From NCBI GenBank assembly GCA_004173475.1, contig SEBU01000001.1:1703716-1767715 (forward strand): 64,000 nucleotides of DNA. The letters run 5' to 3'. Of the stretch, positions 1 through 7,935 are shown in pieces; within the stretch, counting starts at the first letter, position 1; each line of letters starts with the position of its first letter. Position numbers and translations under genes: made by a program. This DNA is from Gammaproteobacteria bacterium. Its GTDB lineage: Bacteria > Pseudomonadota > Gammaproteobacteria > Pseudomonadales > Cellvibrionaceae. The notes beneath the pieces were generated by a model. It searched no databases. It worked only from the letters and a program-made list of their open reading frames with translations, and had not been told where the DNA came from.

Positions 1-257
1 GGTTGAATGGTTTGCCCGACTTTCTGCTCCAATGTCATTTTTGCAATAAGCGCATCTATCTTCTTTTCCATCTCAGGGTCTTTCGCGACTTTGCTTACAG
101 GTTGCGGCCACAGGGATTGATTATGGTTTTGGCTCTGTGTCGCTTTAGGCGTATCCGTCGATGTATTTTTTGCAGCCGGATGCTCACATGATTCAAGCAT
201 AAGCGTACAAGCCACAAGGCTGGCCAAAAATTGTAGTTGTTTCAAAGAAGACGCCAT
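1..257 (-). CDS. GH3 beta-glucosidase, N-terminal part (lipoprotein), runs off the window
   Basis: Partial reading frame of 85 codons from ATG at 257, open to the window edge. The first 17 residues form a short lipoprotein-type signal with an L-V-A-C lipobox (C17); a second Cys at 24 has a poorer lipobox (L-E-S-C). After a Ser/Thr/Gln-rich spacer comes WPQPVSKVAKDPEMEKKIDA and then the stretch MTLEQKVGQTIQP, which matches the start of glycoside hydrolase family 3 exo-glucosidases (usual form MTxEQKVGQMxQ). Such enzymes trim glucose from beta-1,3 or beta-1,4 oligosaccharides in the periplasm. The neighbouring GH81 glucanase suggests laminarin or another beta-1,3-glucan as substrate; this is inference. 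No strong ribosome binding site is visible. The catalytic residues lie outside the window. Confidence 0.75.
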   Translation of the reverse strand, partial: MASSLKQLQFLASLVACTLMLESCEHPAAKNTSTDTPKATQSQNHNQSLWPQPVSKVAKDPEMEKKIDALIAKMTLEQKVGQTIQ

Positions 258-291
258 AAGTATTTTACCAAGTTGATCGACAATTATTAAC

Positions 292-316
292 AAAAAAAGC
301 CCCCGAAAACGGGGGC
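292..316 (-). terminator. Intrinsic terminator inside the GH3 leader
   Basis: Perfect 7-bp stem GCCCCCG/CGGGGGC with an AAAA loop. On the minus strand it is followed by seven T residues, ending only 34 nt before the GH3 start codon. GH81 already has its own terminator at 684-719, so this one is more likely to end a short RNA or to attenuate GH3 transcription. Confidence 0.75.
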
Positions 317-594
317 ATGCAAGTGAGCCAACACGCATTATGTAAGGACCAGAGTTTTACCCTATAGACATAACAAACTTGTTAGCACCAACAGAACTTG
401 AAGAACCTTTTAGATTCGAAGTTTTTAAGCAGCGCTGCGATTAGATTTTTAGCGGCCTTAAGCAATCCATACGCGAAAACCTATTTTGTAGCGCCTGCAG
501 AATTATCATGACCTAATGATGTTAAGGAATCGTCCCACTTTCAGGTTTTATATAAGGTGGGCCTAGGTTCGGCTCAAATTTCATTTAATTGAGA

Positions 595-624
595 GTTTTA
601 GTGATGTCGAAAATGTTGTGTCAA
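595..624 (-). promoter_or_regulatory. Possible sigma-70 promoter for the GH3 leader
   Basis: On the minus strand TTGACA (624-619) is followed after 18 nt by TAAAAC (600-595). The -35 hexamer is perfect and the -10 matches 4 of 6. It lies downstream of the GH81 terminator and would give a leader of roughly 330 nt ahead of GH3, containing the terminator at 292-316 and a 20-codon ATG reading frame at 522-584. Confidence 0.35.
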
Positions 625-683
625 TGATTGGCCATAAAAGGACGCGAATCTTATCCATAATTCAATATTTAGGACTTTAAGAG

Positions 684-719
684 AAAAACCTTAATCCTCT
701 CGCAAGGATTAAGGTTTTT
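684..719. terminator. Bidirectional terminator after the GH81 gene
   Basis: A 15-bp inverted repeat (684-698 with 705-719) with a 6-nt loop, A-rich on one side and T-rich on the other. It lies 33 nt after the GH81 stop codon and would end its minus-strand transcript. Confidence 0.8.
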
Positions 720-751
720 TGTCGAAATGAATTTCTATTTAATAAACTTAT

Positions 752-3700
752 CTACCAAACAACTTGTGTCCACGCCGTATCAACAGCTCCCACTGATTGT
801 CCGATTGTGTAGAAATATTTTACGACTGCGCCAGCGGGGATTCCTGTGACGGTGTAAGTATTACTGTTATCGGCATTATGAGTCATACGGATATTTTGTT
901 GCGCTCCATTGTTGATGGTGTAGTGAATATCTGCCCAAGGTGCGGCGTTCGCGTAAAACTTTATGCTGGTCGCGCTCAAGATTTGGTAGCCATTTCCTGT
1001 TGCGGGTATTGAGCTACTCACAGAGCTTTTGCTTGAGCTTGCAACGCTACTTATCGAACTCGATTTATTCGAACTGGCTGCACTTGAGGTTCCACTCATA
1101 GTGAATTGCACCCAGCTGGTATCGACGGCACCCCCAGCACTTAATCCGACTGTATAAAAATAACGAACCACGGCACCCGCTGGAATTCCGCTCACTGTGT
1201 AGGTATTCGTATTGTCCGAATTGTGCGTCATGCGAATATTCTGTTGTGCACCGCCATTGATGGTGTAGTGAATATCCGCCCAGGGCGCGTTGTTGGAATA
1301 GAAACGAACACTCGTGCTGCTCAAAACTGTGTAGCCATTTCCTGTTTCTGCAGATGATGAAGAGCTACTCGCAACACTTGATTTGCTGCTTGAAGAGCTC
1401 ACCACGGAACTGGCAGCACTTGAAGCTGAACTGCTTGAACCATTACAAGTGGACGTACCTGGATTTGCATCTATCGCATCGCCGGTTTTCTTAACACGGA
1501 AACTGTAAGCGGGAACGGCGAGTTTCATACCATCCGAAAAACTTACATATTGCGTGGTACAACCGAAGTTATAGGCGAGATAAGTTTTTACGCCTGACTT
1601 ATCAAAAGCCACGGCCGCTGGGCTGTTGGCTGTTAACGCTCCAGTACCAGTCGCCAGGTTTCCTAATTGCTTCAGGGTGTAAATCCATTGATAGGTATGG
1701 GCTTTGGTTTCACCTTCTTCCGGCGTGTAGTTAAAACCATAAGCCTGCATATCATTTACCGCCGCTTGGCCATTGCTCAACGACCAGATATTCCACCAAA
1801 CATCGCGCCATTGGCCGTTGGCCAAACCTGAGGGTTTACCATTGCTGGATTCTGTCATCCCCAAAGTCACGTAGTTATTCAGGTAATCCGCATGCTGGCC
1901 AATGTGTAAAACTAGAGGACTTAACGGTAGACCTTGAATACCGAGAATGTGCGCGTAGGCACCACTGAACCAGGTTCCGAATACATGACCATTGCCCCAG
2001 ATAATGGAGGTAGTCATTTTTGGATAACTGCTATCGAAGTTATCGTAATCACCGCCTAAACCACGGAAGCGGTCATAGTTGTTCCAGTATTCCCAATAGG
2101 CTGAAGTCGAGGATGCATGCAAATACATACCGCGCTCGGTGATGGCGTTATTACCGGTGATTTGACCGTATAAAACCATGGCACCGTAAGCATTGGCGGC
2201 TTCGGAAGTTGATTCATTGTTGTTGCCCAACACGAAGTTTTCATGGCCAGATGCCCAACTGAAGCCGTAAGCCGGATCAAAGTAGCGCAAGTAAGGGAAC
2301 ATGGCGTCATCACGACCGGCAGCGTAATCGCGGATTAACAATTCAACCATGGGACCGTATTTAGTCGATCCACACCAGCTTGCATCTACACGGCAAATTT
2401 CGGCAGCAGCGCGTACGAAATAGCCGTAATGAAAATGGTGGTCGTTGAGCTGTTGTTGCGAGCCGAAAGATTCATCAAAGCCAAGTAACGTATTCCAGTT
2501 GCCGTCGTAGGCAAAATATTTGGTGGTATCTAAACCGCCATTGGTATTTGCGCGGAACCAATCCTGCAACTCGCCCTTTAACCAATTTATTAATTGATCG
2601 GCTTCTGTTGTCATGCCGATCCCGCGAGCAATTGCCGCCAATTCCGCAACTTTGCCGTAGTTTTTACCCGCCCAATAGGTATCAGTTGCGTTGTTCCAGT
2701 TGGCCGAACCCTGGTTAATAAATTCGGTCACCAAGGCTTTCAATTGCGTGAGATTGTAGTCGCCAATACCCGCTGGCAAGGTTGGCAACACACCGACATA
2801 AGGAATGGTGTAACTGAAGCCGTTAGTGGCGGCGAATTTGGTAACGCCGCGCGCGCTGCGGATCTTGTAGCTAGTCACAGCTTGCGACGAGTTTTTCCAA
2901 TGCAATGGCAGAAGGCCGACCATAGTCGTTACCGCTGAACCATTGAATTGATATTGGTGGCTGACGGTAACTTTGTTGGTATTTCTGTCTACTGCGTAAT
3001 TGATGTTTACCTTGTCGACACGCTGGGTGGCGTATTGGGCAAAGGCATTGATCATGCTGGAATCTGGTGTGCCGGAAATCTGCGGTAACAAAGTAATAGT
3101 CACGCGTTTGCTGACATTACTCACACCGATCGCCGAACTATTTACGTTACTAAAGCTGGTGGAGTCATGGCCCGTAATCAGAAAATTATTACGGTCGCCC
3201 GCCACCTCCGTCCAAACACCCAAGCTATTTCCACTTTGGTGAAAGACGCCTTTTTCACCGCTATCCGCCGCTTTGGTGCGTATAACAATGCTGCCCTGCA
3301 ATGCGGTGAAATACGCATAAGGCGAACCATGCACAAAAGTTGCCTCCATTACAGGTGTGCTGCCGCTGTTCCATTGCACAGTTACTGAACCATCGCTGTA
3401 ATCTTTGAGATAAGCTTCCATATTGCTGTAGGCGGTATTGCCAATGGCTAGACCATCGAAGACTTCGCTAAATGGATCTGGAATGGAATAGGTTGTTTGG
3501 GTTGCGCTTGTGCGCAATCCGCCAGGAATACCGAGAATGCGCGCACCGCGATCAGTAATACGTGCGGTCATGGGATCAGGAGTGATGTAAGCCGCGCCCG
3601 CGCTATCACCCACTTTCATTTCACCCATAAAAGAAATCGAACCCCACCAGCGATGAGTCATGGTCGGTTTGCTAGTTGCAGGCGCAACTTTTTGTGGGTA

Positions 3701-3919
3701 AATCGGTGTGGGTGTACCTATGGGATTACAACTGCTAACGCCAGGGCTGACTATGCCCGCGCTGTAGATCCAGTTGCCATGATCGACGGCGCACTTGTAG
3801 CCCGCCGGGTTCGCACTGTCGCTGATATTTCCTGCGCCATAAGTGGTAAGTGCAGCGTGAGAGAGCGATGAGATAGTTAGTGTGCCCAGTAAAACAAAAA
3901 TATTTTTTATGTTGATCAT
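752..3919 (-). CDS. GH81 endo-beta-1,3-glucanase with two C-terminal binding modules
   Basis: Secreted 1055-residue endo-1,3-beta-glucanase (laminarinase) of glycoside hydrolase family 81. A signal peptide occupies residues 1-22 (cleavage after SHA). The catalytic region spans about 25-825 and carries the family hallmarks DHHFHYGYF (493-501), which holds the proposed acid Asp, and NNESTSE (567-573), with the proposed base Glu. Two polyserine linkers (about 826-858 and 943-973) separate two near-identical modules of about 83 residues (859-942 and 974-1055). These contain WADIHYTIN and NIRMTHN and resemble beta-1,3-glucan binding modules of the CBM56 type; that assignment is less certain. It is followed by a terminator, and the GH3 glucosidase lies downstream in the same direction. 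A GAGGA stands 12 nt before the ATG. Confidence 0.93.
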   Translation of the reverse strand: MINIKNIFVLLGTLTISSLSHAALTTYGAGNISDSANPAGYKCAVDHGNWIYSAGIVSPGVSSCNPIGTPTPIYPQKVAPATSKPTMTHRWWGSISFMGEMKVGDSAGAAYITPDPMTARITDRGARILGIPGGLRTSATQTTYSIPDPFSEVFDGLAIGNTAYSNMEAYLKDYSDGSVTVQWNSGSTPVMEATFVHGSPYAYFTALQGSIVIRTKAADSGEKGVFHQSGNSLGVWTEVAGDRNNFLITGHDSTSFSNVNSSAIGVSNVSKRVTITLLPQISGTPDSSMINAFAQYATQRVDKVNINYAVDRNTNKVTVSHQYQFNGSAVTTMVGLLPLHWKNSSQAVTSYKIRSARGVTKFAATNGFSYTIPYVGVLPTLPAGIGDYNLTQLKALVTEFINQGSANWNNATDTYWAGKNYGKVAELAAIARGIGMTTEADQLINWLKGELQDWFRANTNGGLDTTKYFAYDGNWNTLLGFDESFGSQQQLNDHHFHYGYFVRAAAEICRVDASWCGSTKYGPMVELLIRDYAAGRDDAMFPYLRYFDPAYGFSWASGHENFVLGNNNESTSEAANAYGAMVLYGQITGNNAITERGMYLHASSTSAYWEYWNNYDRFRGLGGDYDNFDSSYPKMTTSIIWGNGHVFGTWFSGAYAHILGIQGLPLSPLVLHIGQHADYLNNYVTLGMTESSNGKPSGLANGQWRDVWWNIWSLSNGQAAVNDMQAYGFNYTPEEGETKAHTYQWIYTLKQLGNLATGTGALTANSPAAVAFDKSGVKTYLAYNFGCTTQYVSFSDGMKLAVPAYSFRVKKTGDAIDANPGTSTCNGSSSSASSAASSVVSSSSSKSSVASSSSSSAETGNGYTVLSSTSVRFYSNNAPWADIHYTINGGAQQNIRMTHNSDNTNTYTVSGIPAGAVVRYFYTVGLSAGGAVDTSWVQFTMSGTSSAASSNKSSSISSVASSSKSSVSSSIPATGNGYQILSATSIKFYANAAPWADIHYTINNGAQQNIRMTHNADNSNTYTVTGIPAGAVVKYFYTIGQSVGAVDTAWTQVVW
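755..1345 (-). repeat. Tandem duplicated binding-module coding repeat
   Basis: Two coding units of about 250 bp (1094-1345 and 755-1000), joined by a serine-rich linker. They encode modules that are almost identical at residue level, which points to recent internal duplication within the GH81 gene. Confidence 0.8.
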
Positions 3920-4187
3920 TTTGGGGGAAGTCCTCGTTATTGTTAAGTGACAACACCCAGCGCTGTCATTGCTTCCGTTATTAAAGTTATTTAAAAATCC
4001 TCGACAAAAAAGCTGAATGTGTAAAGTTACATTAACGAAAATTTCCTCAATGTTCGTCCCATGTTGGTGTTATTTATAAGATGGGAATGTTCACTTTTAT
4101 GATTTGTGAGAGGGACATGCCTTTAACCGGCATAGGTGTGATGCATTCCTAAATATTTTCAGCATGGGGAAGTAATTTTTGAGGTCG
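3920..4187. other. Intergenic region upstream of GH81
   Basis: Gene-free stretch between the GH81 start and the terminator of the next gene. It must hold the GH81 promoter. A weak candidate on the minus strand is TTGTCG, 17 nt, TTAATA near 4004-3976. No operator or RNA element was recognised. Confidence 0.4.
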
Positions 4188-4228
4188 AAAAAAAACCTCT
4201 CACATTCTTAATAATGTGAGAGGTTTTT
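4188..4228. terminator. Strong bidirectional terminator
   Basis: A 16-bp perfect stem (4191-4206 with 4213-4228) with a 6-nt loop and A/T tracts on both flanks, 15 nt after the stop codon of the PEP-CTERM gene on the minus strand. Confidence 0.85.
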
Positions 4229-4242
4229 AGAACCTACAAAAA

Positions 4243-4689
4243 TTATCGCGATCGACGTCGCACTAATCCCAAGCCCAAAAGGCCAAGAATTACCAAAAAG
4301 AAAGGCGCTGGTTCAGATACGCGCACAGCGGCGCCACCGGCGTAGTAACTTGCTAAGGAACCTGAAATCCTATGGCAGTCAGCCTTGCTATTACAAAGGT
4401 CGGATAACTGGATACCACTTATAGAGGAAATAACAAATTGCGCGCTATCTAAATCCTCTTTAGTCAGCAAAAGACTTTCACTGTTTTTCCAATGAGCATT
4501 GGAATTTGACGCGGGGGTGAAGAAGCTAAATGCACTACGAAATTCTGCAGCAGAATCTTCACATTCTGTGACCGGTTCGCTCCACTTAGAAGATGCTTTA
4601 TTACAATTGATCAAATTTGCGCTTGCGTCCAATGCCAAACCCATAATGGCTAGTACTAGACATACATTTACTACTGCAGAACTGTTCAT
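4243..4689 (-). CDS. PEP-CTERM sorted exported protein of unknown function
   Basis: 148 residues from the ATG at 4689, chosen because GGAGG stands 7 nt upstream; a TTG five codons earlier lacks such support. The N-terminus is a hydrophobic signal (VVNVCLVLAIMGLALDASA). The C-terminus is a PEP-CTERM type tail: S-E-P-A-P, a hydrophobic segment (FFLVILGLLGLGLV) and a basic end R-R-R-S-R. Such tails are recognised by exosortase in bacteria that make extracellular polysaccharide. The middle part has five cysteines and no recognised domain. No exosortase gene is in the window, so the sorting partner must be elsewhere. Confidence 0.75.
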   Translation of the reverse strand: MNSSAVVNVCLVLAIMGLALDASANLINCNKASSKWSEPVTECEDSAAEFRSAFSFFTPASNSNAHWKNSESLLLTKEDLDSAQFVISSISGIQLSDLCNSKADCHRISGSLASYYAGGAAVRVSEPAPFFLVILGLLGLGLVRRRSR

Positions 4690-4849
4690 GAACTCCTCCG
4701 ACAAATATTATTTATTATGTAGGAGATTTTAAGCGTCATTTATTCGAACTTGATAGCCCTTAAACACCAAGTTTTCAACTGTTTGTTCGCTTGGTGAACC
4801 TAATCACAGGTGGATAGCGACGCGGGCTTCTATCGCTTGTCAACTTTTA

Positions 4850-5686
4850 CTAAAACGGCCACCAGATGCTGGGCAAATTATCTTTTCGCAGGATCGCCGC
4901 TATATCCATGGTGACCGCCACCCCCGCATGAACCATGACACCGCCCCAGATTGATCGGGAGCGCAAGGCTAATATCCCCAAAAACAAACCAAATAAAATT
5001 GCACCTGTTGCTTCCAACCAAAGCTTGGGGAAATGAATCATCAAATAGGGCACACACATAACCCAAACTGCATTAGCACCTATTGCGGGTCGCAGTGAAT
5101 TAAGAATAAAACCACGGAAGAAAAATTCTAAACAGACAAATTGCGTGAGATACAAAAATTCCCAAGCGAATAGATCAAACCAGCTACGGCTCGCCAGTGA
5201 ATAGAAAGGGTAATGATTCACGAAATCCTGGCCGCGACTCACCAAATAAATAAACAACAAAATCGGGCTTAGCAACAATAAATAACCGCGCCAATGCTGC
5301 GGAGCTTCATTAAGCTGCCAACCAAAATTCCGCACACGCGCTTTTAAAATATAGCGAATTAATAACGCTGGTATAAGCACATACCCGATTGCGTGAACGC
5401 TTGTCCACCATACATAGCCCAACAATTCATCAATACCTGCATCAACACTTTTTTGAATATAGTAATTCGCAGGCAGACCCTGCCACCCTTCAATTAAGTT
5501 CAGAATATCCTGCAGATTGCTGGAGAATTTTCCGTAATGCATAAACAGCAAACATACAGAAACGCAGGCTAATATTGCGAAAACCCTGCGCAAGGCTTGG
5601 GGTTTGTTGAGCGTATAAGAGGGTGATTCAGAATCAATTTCATCCAGAGACGTAAGAATATTTTTGGGGTGGAGTTTTGTTAGCAT
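4850..5686 (-). CDS. CPBP family intramembrane protease-like protein
   Basis: 278-residue integral membrane protein with about seven hydrophobic segments. The C-terminal half carries the CPBP (CaaX protease and bacteriocin-processing, Abi) pattern: LEFFFRG (186-192), MIHFP with H218, and VMVHAG with H253 followed by D261. In this family the first motif is usually E-E-x-x-x-R; here the first Glu is Leu186, leaving E187 and R191. Whether it is an active metalloprotease is therefore open. Known members process prenylated or small peptides, confer bacteriocin immunity, or have no known role. It is followed by the PEP-CTERM gene and preceded by the oxygenase gene, with a 52-nt gap to the latter. 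Confidence 0.75.
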   Translation of the reverse strand: MLTKLHPKNILTSLDEIDSESPSYTLNKPQALRRVFAILACVSVCLLFMHYGKFSSNLQDILNLIEGWQGLPANYYIQKSVDAGIDELLGYVWWTSVHAIGYVLIPALLIRYILKARVRNFGWQLNEAPQHWRGYLLLLSPILLFIYLVSRGQDFVNHYPFYSLASRSWFDLFAWEFLYLTQFVCLEFFFRGFILNSLRPAIGANAVWVMCVPYLMIHFPKLWLEATGAILFGLFLGILALRSRSIWGGVMVHAGVAVTMDIAAILRKDNLPSIWWPF

Positions 5687-5738
5687 TATTTTCTCAGTTT
5701 TTTTAATATTTCGATTAATTATTCATTGATTAAAAAAA

Positions 5739-6419
5739 TTAACCCCAATAAACACCTTCCGGTAGCGGCCAATCACTAAATTCAAAATGCAAAACACGTC
5801 GGTTGCTAGGCGCTACACTTTTATTTGAGGCATGAAGCAATAGCGGTCGCATAATTAACGCATCACCTGCGTCTACTTCACAAAAATAAATTTCGTTGCT
5901 AGCTATTTTATTCGCAATAACCTCAGCGGGTAAAATACCCAATGTATGACTGTTTGGGATGACCTTAAGACAACCATTTTCGTTTGATGCAGAATCCAAA
6001 TGAATTCTAAGTGTAACCATATTTTTTAGCACTTCTAACGGGGGTTGAACATGTAGCATATTTTCCTTTACGCTCCAGATACTCCAACCTGTTTCTTCAA
6101 ACCTTGAGGATACACAAACTGTTCTGTCCTGATGCCAAGTCACATACCAATTAGATTCTGCTGATTTATTGAAAAGCATAGCTCTCACAAGCCGTACTGA
6201 GGCCGGAAGAAATGAATCGGATTTACCTTTAAACTCTTCAGATGCTAAATATTCTCCAATAATTTTTAGCTTTTTATTTATATTCCGTACTCCTCCTGTC
6301 TCTTTGTGAAATCCAACTCTATTTATTTCATAAATAAGGTTGCCAATCCATTCTTGAGAGATAAAATTTTTTAGGATTTCAAAACCATTTTCAGTAAAAT
6401 TCAAAATTTTATTCCACAC
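5739..6419 (-). CDS. Phytanoyl-CoA dioxygenase (PhyH) family protein
   Basis: 226-residue Fe(II)/2-oxoglutarate-dependent oxygenase of the PhyH family. The metal facial triad is visible as H96-x-D98 in TWHQDRT and H196 in LLLHAS; R207/R208 in SNRRVLHFEF would bind 2-oxoglutarate. The region NGCLKVIPNSHTLG is a typical PhyH signature. The likely start is GTG at 6419, which lies inside the last codons of the upstream acyltransferase (11-nt overlap), so the two are probably translationally coupled. No good ribosome binding site precedes the GTG, which fits coupling. The substrate cannot be told from sequence. Confidence 0.85.
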   Translation of the reverse strand: MWNKILNFTENGFEILKNFISQEWIGNLIYEINRVGFHKETGGVRNINKKLKIIGEYLASEEFKGKSDSFLPASVRLVRAMLFNKSAESNWYVTWHQDRTVCVSSRFEETGWSIWSVKENMLHVQPPLEVLKNMVTLRIHLDSASNENGCLKVIPNSHTLGILPAEVIANKIASNEIYFCEVDAGDALIMRPLLLHASNKSVAPSNRRVLHFEFSDWPLPEGVYWG

Positions 6420-7548
6420 TCTTAAAAGGCAAAAACTCTTTCATCTCTTCGATGTACGTTAAATTCCCCTGGCTCTCTTCGGAAATGTTGTGATTGATCG
6501 CGGACCTGAAACGTTCGTCTGCAATCCAATGGTTTGAATAAACTGGTGACGGGATGAAACCCCGCTGGATTTTGTGTTCGCCCTGCGCGCCAGCTTCAAA
6601 TTTTTGCAAGTTATTTTTAATGCAGAAATCAATTCCCTGATAGTAGCAAAGTTCAAAGTGAAGGAATTCAACTTCTTCAACGCACCCCCAATGCCTTCCG
6701 TACAATGTAGTGCTATTAAAAAAATATAAGGCACCAGCAATGTAGTGGCCATTGCGTTTGGCAAAAATTATCAGGGTTTGCTCAGGCATTGAATTTTGAA
6801 TGTAAGTAAAAAACTCACGTTTTAAATAGCCGCCGTGGCCACTGCGTTTTGCATAGGTGTCTTGGTAGAATTGATGAAAATAATCCCAATGCTCTGAAGT
6901 TAAATCAGTTCCGGTAAGACGTTCTATTTCTATGCATTGATCAACAATTGATTGGCGTTCTTTTTTTACGGCTTTACGTTTCCTGGAATTAAATGTTTCC
7001 AAAAAATCGGGAAAATGTTTGTAGTTATTATTATGCCAATGAAACTGCGTAGTGATTTTTAAGCTGAGTTTTTGTTGGCTCCATAAATTTGCTTCCTGCT
7101 GATCAGCTAACAAAATATGAAGTGATGAAATTTTTGCATGTTCGGCATTGGCAATCAAAGTTTCGGCAACGAATGAAAACAGTCTTTCCTTATCAACATT
7201 GTTCACGTGCGCTAGCCGTATCCCAGTGGCGGGAACAAATGGAATTGCGCTAAGTAGTTTTGGATAATAGTCCAAGCCATAGCGTTGATATGCGTTCGCC
7301 CAACTGAAATCAAAAATATATTCACCATAGGAGTGAAATTTTAAATATAACGGCAAAACTGCAATTGTAATGTCGCCATCATAAACAACCAGATGATGCG
7401 GTTTCCAACCTGTGGCTGGGCTAACAGAACCGCTTTGTTCCAATGCAGCAAGAAACTCGTGACGTAAAAAGGGATTTTCGGAATTAGCAATCGAGTTCCA
7501 CACTGCGGGATCTATATAGCCTATCGAATCGAAAAATATGCATCTCAT
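6409..7548 (-). CDS. FemAB-like GNAT acyltransferase (DUF482/PF04339 type)
   Basis: 379 residues from the ATG at 7548, preceded by GAGTGG; the open frame extends 16 codons further but lacks support. The protein resembles the DUF482 (peptidoglycan biosynthesis/recognition) family of GNAT-fold transferases. Features include the N-terminal NPFLRHEFLAALEQSGS, PHHLVVYDG, the central Lys/Arg-rich RKRKAVKKER, and the C-terminal GRHWGCVEEVEFLHFELCYY and FEAGAQGEHKIQRGF. Members are thought to transfer acyl or aminoacyl groups, but the substrate is unknown. The 3-prime end overlaps the PhyH oxygenase gene by 11 nt, which suggests a shared pathway. Confidence 0.8.
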   Translation of the reverse strand: MRCIFFDSIGYIDPAVWNSIANSENPFLRHEFLAALEQSGSVSPATGWKPHHLVVYDGDITIAVLPLYLKFHSYGEYIFDFSWANAYQRYGLDYYPKLLSAIPFVPATGIRLAHVNNVDKERLFSFVAETLIANAEHAKISSLHILLADQQEANLWSQQKLSLKITTQFHWHNNNYKHFPDFLETFNSRKRKAVKKERQSIVDQCIEIERLTGTDLTSEHWDYFHQFYQDTYAKRSGHGGYLKREFFTYIQNSMPEQTLIIFAKRNGHYIAGALYFFNSTTLYGRHWGCVEEVEFLHFELCYYQGIDFCIKNNLQKFEAGAQGEHKIQRGFIPSPVYSNHWIADERFRSAINHNISEESQGNLTYIEEMKEFLPFKSVE

Positions 7549-7935
7549 TAATATCCACTCATTGTTGCAACATCTCAAGGTAACAACTTTTCTCAACGCA
7601 GAGAACAGCTTTCTATTACGTCTACTTTATGTTCGGCTTTGAGGCACCGTTGGCCCTGTGATCATTTCTAACCTTGCTTGTTTTAAAGCGCGATTATGGC
7701 GCTTAAACAATCAATGCAGGAATTTTACTTATCCGACATCTTATCTTTGACTGACTAATACACCATGGCAACTTGAAGGCTGGTCATTCGTAGCTTGTGT
7801 GAAGTAGAATCGACCTTCATTTGGTTACCCTGGATTTTCAATGCCAACCGCAGAACCCGACCCTGAACCTCAGAGTCACGTGTATGTTTATTCAAATGCT
7901 TCACCCCATCACGTTTATAAGGTGAGGTGCTGACC
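7549..7935. other. Divergent intergenic region
   Basis: 387 nt between the minus-strand acyltransferase and the plus-strand TerC-like gene. It holds an inverted repeat around 7682-7707 (TTTAAAGCGC near GGCGCTTAAA) that could be an operator or hairpin. I looked for a yybP-ykoY manganese riboswitch, common in front of TerC genes, and saw none. Confidence 0.4.

Noticed and set aside
3..191. 62-codon plus-strand frame at the window start
   Set aside because: It is the opposite strand of the GH3 gene (1-257 minus), whose translation matches a known family.
322..454. Plus-strand stretch reading GPEFYPIDITNLLAPTELEE
   Set aside because: Only about 35 codons, no start codon and no supporting signals; it is probably chance, though it overlaps the leader of interest.
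1020..1440. Short direct repeats resembling a CRISPR array
   Set aside because: They are serine codons (AGC/TCA/AGT runs) of the GH81 linkers, without regular spacers.
7549..7935. Manganese (yybP-ykoY) riboswitch in front of the TerC-like gene
   Set aside because: TerC genes often have one, but I could not find its conserved loops here.
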